Shown piece by piece: positions 61,183-64,000 of a stretch of 64,000 nucleotides of DNA. The notes beneath the pieces were generated by a model. That model was not told the origin of the DNA, searched no databases, and saw only the letters and a list, made by a program, of their open reading frames with translations. The DNA comes from Symbiodinium kawagutii (taxonomy: Eukaryota; Sar; Dinophyceae; Suessiales; Symbiodiniaceae). Within the stretch, counting starts at the first letter, position 1, and every line of letters starts with the position of its first letter. The stretch lies in the NCBI GenBank assembly GCA_009767595.1, contig VSDK01001399.1, forward strand, positions 94,212 through 158,211. The letters are read 5' to 3'. The position numbers were made by a program, and so were the translations under genes.

Positions 61183-61298
61183 GGCTGTGGGTCAAAACCC
61201 CGTACCCCTGGTTCCCCATCATTAACCATTGTTTTCCCTATTATTGTTGGTCATTATCCCCCTATTGTTGGTTGGTTAATATTGACCCATAGCCATAT
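61183..61298 (-). mobile_element. Family A element, right member of an inverted pair
   Basis: GGCTGTGGGTCAAAACCCCGT to TTAATATTGACCCATAGCCAT; shares CCATATGG with the previous copy. Confidence 0.9.
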
Positions 61299-61323
61299 GT
61301 AGTCAACCGCAGTACTGGTTGTC

Positions 61324-61354
61324 AGGGGGGGGAGGGGGGAGGGGGGGGGAGGGA
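61324..61354 (+). repeat. G-rich tract
   Basis: About 30 bp of G7-9 runs separated by single A; likely able to form a G-quadruplex. Confidence 0.9.
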
Positions 61355-61827
61355 TGATTAAACCCTAAAAATCATGGGATAAACAACCAACCAGCTGGTG
61401 CAGGATTTCCTCCATCAACAGTAGTGGCATGTTGAGTTGATCAAAAGAAAGTGTGATCATGTGGATCTGTTGATTAATGTCTATCCAGGATTAATAAACC
61501 CCTGGTTGATTAGTACGGTGTATCCCCCAAGTTCGCCTTGGTTTCCCATTTGAAAGATTTAGCCCCCAATGAATCAACCTGAGGTTTATTATATAATCCT
61601 GGGGTTGAATCCAATGGTAGCCCCAAATGAATCAAGCCTTGGTTTATAGAATCAAGCTGGGGTTTCCCATTAATGAGTCTGTGTGTACTCTACTGCTTGA
61701 TTTGCAGCATCAGCGATTAGCCCAGCAACGCGGCAATGTGGAGATGTTTCAGGTATACGAGCAGCGTTGCTGTTCATGATTTTGCCACGGGTTCATAAAC
61801 CTTTTTGATCGCTTGATGGTCACAAAT

Positions 61828-61893
61828 GGTGGGTGGATTACTATAAATGACTATTACTGGTACTGGATGATTTAGGGGTACCCCTATTTTGAG
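61828..61893 (+). mobile_element. Family B element, right part, supplying an acceptor
   Basis: GGTGGGTGGATTACTATAAAT then GGGGTACCCCTATTTTGAG. Confidence 0.75.
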
Positions 61894-62271
61894 AAACCAC
61901 CAAATAGTCCAGAACTTGAGATTGTTCAGGCTGGAAAGGTCGCATGGCACTTCCGTATGGGCTGGGCCCTCCTTTGTTTGGTTAAGGAGACACTTGCCAT
62001 CACTGGTAGTTGCCGGAAGCTAAGTCAACCAGCTGCTAACCCACCTTGTAGCCTGTTGTGCAGCGGTTTGGGGACCCACATCTTTGATTCATGCCACGTG
62101 GATACCGGCACCGCCTGTGTGAAGGTTACCTCAACTACTACGACCTACGAAGTGGCAAGGCTATTTGGAAGCTTCCACATGGATGGAAATGTGTCACTGG
62201 ACAGACGTGACAGGCCTGGGATACGACCGTTTTCAATCCACACCATGGGAATGCTGCAGATACTTAACTAG
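61894..62271 (+). CDS. 126-codon frame from a B acceptor, unknown protein
   Basis: KPPNSPELEIVQAGKVAWHF, MGWALLCLVKETLAITGSCR, THIFDSCHVDTGTACVKVTS, YEVARLFGSFHMDGNVSLDR, to TAG. Begins exactly at TTTTGAG|AAA in phase 0. It may contain more than one exon. Confidence 0.55.
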   Translation, partial: KPPNSPELEIVQAGKVAWHFRMGWALLCLVKETLAITGSCRKLSQPAANPPCSLLCSGLGTHIFDSCHVDTGTACVKVTSTTTTYEVARLFGSFHMDGNVSLDRRDRPGIRPFSIHTMGMLQILN

Positions 62272-62358
62272 AAACTAGACTACAGGTGATTGGATAGATT
62301 ATGTTGATTGATCAGCTTGGACCACGGTCAGTTTATTGTTGTAGGTGACATAATTTCA

Positions 62359-62586
62359 TTAGTTGACCAAGGTTCCAGCTGTGATGAACCCCATTAACTC
62401 AACACATTTCATCAGGTTTTTGTAGGTGGTTCTATGGGTTGATACCAGGGTTGTGATGTCGAGCATTGTCAAGCTACTATTGGCTTTAACCAGAATCTTT
62501 GTTGGTGCCGGTCCCAACGACTGGGTTCGTGTTCCAACAGCTTTCCCAACAGTGCTCTGATTTTTCGACTTCCTTTTGGTAAACAT
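62359..62586 (-). CDS. Antisense 75-codon frame or plus exon
   Basis: The minus frame (KAVGTRTQSLGPAPTKILVK, TYKNLMKCVELMGFITAGTL) starts at an ATG inside a D terminus (GGCTGGCTGGAAAATCC on plus). A plus frame in the same place reads SSIVKLLLALTRIFVGAGPN. Unresolved. Confidence 0.35.
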   Translation of the reverse strand: MFTKRKSKNQSTVGKAVGTRTQSLGPAPTKILVKANSSLTMLDITTLVSTHRTTYKNLMKCVELMGFITAGTLVN

Positions 62587-62735
62587 GGCTGGCTGGAAAA
62601 TCCATCATTTTCTTGGGAAATCACTGGGAAAGCATCCATTTATGGAGGATCTTCATGTAGTTGGTGGGGCTAGTTGGTGGTTTCATTCATGTAGTGGTAG
62701 GGCTGTTCGCCGCCTTGACACGACATAGAAAGGTA

Positions 62736-62852
62736 CCAGAAAAGTAGTTGGTGGTTTCAACATATCTTAATTGTCCCCCCATTACTTGGGATATTTTGGG
62801 ATAGTCGGTTGATTGACTCGTATTTTTAGGATCGGTTGTAACCACCAATGAG
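62736..62852 (+). mobile_element. Family C element supplying an acceptor
   Basis: GTAGTTGGTGGTTTCAACATA to GGTTGTAACCACCAATGAG, with GGTTGATTGACTCGTAT inside. Confidence 0.7.
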
Positions 62853-63235
62853 TCTACCATTATTGGAATGCGAGAAGGGCATATGGAATATTATGGCATC
62901 ATTACGGTACACACAACATCCCACAACGCCACAAACAAAGCGGTACTTCCATTTTGTGCCAACCTGTTGACAGTTGTTGGCTTCAGCAAAAGTATCGTGT
63001 GTCAGATGAGCCACCGACAATTGTACCGGTTGGTTGTCTTTTCAGATTGTTTCACCTGAGGGATCGAAATCACAGCACTGATTGACATCACTGGGACCGC
63101 GTGGCGAGTAGTCGTTTCGACTCGTTGGTTCACCAAGCAACACAACAGACCCAGGATGCCATGGACGCGGATTTCGATCGAATGCTTGCGCTTTGTGCTC
63201 CAAAAGACAAGGCAATGAAGTTATGGGATCTGAAG
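62853..63235 (+). CDS. Long frame from a C acceptor with one in-frame TGA
   Basis: YHYWNARRAYGILWHHYGTH, GTSILCQPVDSCWLQQKYRV, PPTIVPVGCLFRLFHLRDRN, TGA at 63083, then RVASSRFDSLVHQATQQTQD, AMDADFDRMLALCAPKDKAM, KLWDLKMRG to TGA. 127 codons with a single interruption. Another frame over 63081-63289 is also open. Confidence 0.5.
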
Positions 63236-63426
63236 ATGCGTGGCTGAAAGATGCTGATTGCACGGCTGAAAGGATGGCTTAAAGGATTGCCTTGGTTGCA
63301 CAAGCGAATTCGGGATTCATCGATTGTAACGATAAGCATGATAAACAACGCATTATCAGCCTGGTTACCAATGGTCACTGATTGGTGGTCGTTATGAACT
63401 TTGCACTGGTGATTGTTTAACCAAGG

Positions 63427-63651
63427 ATGGGACGTTGTCTCAAAGAATTTGTCTCTGAGCTGCACCGTGAGCGGGGGAGTTTTCTCGCTCATGTTTTCTT
63501 TCCATGTTCCACCCTCGGTGATCAATCATTATTTAGCTTTCGAAATGGTTCACACCAGCCTAGATATGTGGGTTTGTCGGATAGTGGTGTACACGGTGTA
63601 CCTCTTGAGTTGGTTGGGTTCCCTATGAATACTGGCTATGAACTTGGATGA
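63427..63651 (+). CDS. Candidate exon, unknown protein
   Basis: GRCLKEFVSELHRERGSFLA, HVFFPCSTLGDQSLFSFRNG, RYVGLSDSGVHGVPLELVG. The last codons overlap a degenerate B copy (GGTTGGGTTCCCTAT...GGATGATTAG). A second frame is open but less balanced. Confidence 0.5.
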   Translation: MGRCLKEFVSELHRERGSFLAHVFFPCSTLGDQSLFSFRNGSHQPRYVGLSDSGVHGVPLELVGFPMNTGYELG

Positions 63652-63687
63652 TTAGTAGGTACCCTCATTTACGGACAAACCCATCTG

Positions 63688-63780
63688 GTGGTTTCTCAAG
63701 TCATCCCCAAGTTATGGTTGGTTTGTTACCATAAGTGGTTGATATTCGATGATTTGGTGGGTCCTCTATGGCCTCAGAAG
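63688..63780 (+). mobile_element. Family B element
   Basis: GGTGGTTTCTCAAGTCATCCC to CTATGGCCTCAG, then an AAG CCG frame as after other B copies. Confidence 0.7.
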
Positions 63781-64000
63781 CCGAAATCATGGACCATCTA
63801 TAGGTGTTTAACATGGTTTAGTCATTATTGTTAGTTATTAGATCCCCAATGATACTAACCACTAACCACTATTAACCACTGTCAACCAATAGTTATGACC
63901 TATAATGTTTAAGCAATCTTAAACCTATAAAAACTAAAATTTGCTCAAATGATATAAACCACTCATCCATAAATGGTTTTAACCCAGGCCATGTTTTTTA

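Overview
The window is eukaryotic nuclear DNA, most likely from a dinoflagellate of the Suessiales or a similar lineage. I see no operons, ribosome binding sites, tRNA, rRNA, CRISPR array or complete retrotransposon. Coding potential is broken into short GC-richer blocks of about 80-300 bp. These blocks begin after polypyrimidine-AG acceptors, often end at GT or GA donors, and sit in repeat-rich, lower-GC DNA. Trinucleotide microsatellites, a diffuse background of AACCATCATTAACC-like sequence, intron ends carrying direct repeats, and families of short inverted-repeat elements with built-in splice sites all fit a dinoflagellate. The assignment is inference; no taxon-specific gene was recognised. 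Nearly all believable exons read on the plus strand. A minus-strand block may exist at 30.5-32.2 kb.

The main content is a set of short non-autonomous elements dispersed over the whole window. Family A is about 115 bp, with ends like ATGGCTATGG|GTCAA and TTGACCCATAG|CCAT. Family B is about 100 bp, with ends like GGTGGTTTCTCAAAA and TTTTGAGAAACCACC. Family C has CTG|GTTGGTGGTTTCAA and its mirror ending CCAACCAG. Family D has GGCTGGCTGGAAAATC or CATAGCAATGGAAAATC. Family E is about 115 bp, running from GGATGGCTTATACCC to ATAAGCCACCAAG. Many copies sit exactly at exon edges, and at least four can be removed to join open frames in phase (15255-15386, 28021-28115, 29102-29185, 30359-30478). The simplest reading is that several families are introners: transposon-like elements that make new spliceosomal introns.

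Region by region. 0-13 kb: dispersed elements, candidate exons, a 380-bp-period satellite and a 21-bp coding repeat. 13-24 kb: a microsatellite-bearing exon, B-spliced exons and several membrane-type exons. 24-33 kb: the best intron examples, a membrane exon resembling the PqiA family, a minus-strand ORF block and an unusual AT-rich island. 33-46 kb: microsatellites, low-complexity DNA and scattered exons. 46-50 kb: the densest exon cluster. 51-58.7 kb: another exon series on the plus strand, with a unique fold-back element. 58.7-64 kb: low-complexity DNA, an inverted pair of A elements and long frames starting at B and C acceptors.

Exon calls were made by eye from open frames, splice-like signals and codon composition. 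Open runs of 30-50 codons also occur by chance in this sequence, so most exon confidences are moderate and no full gene model is claimed.
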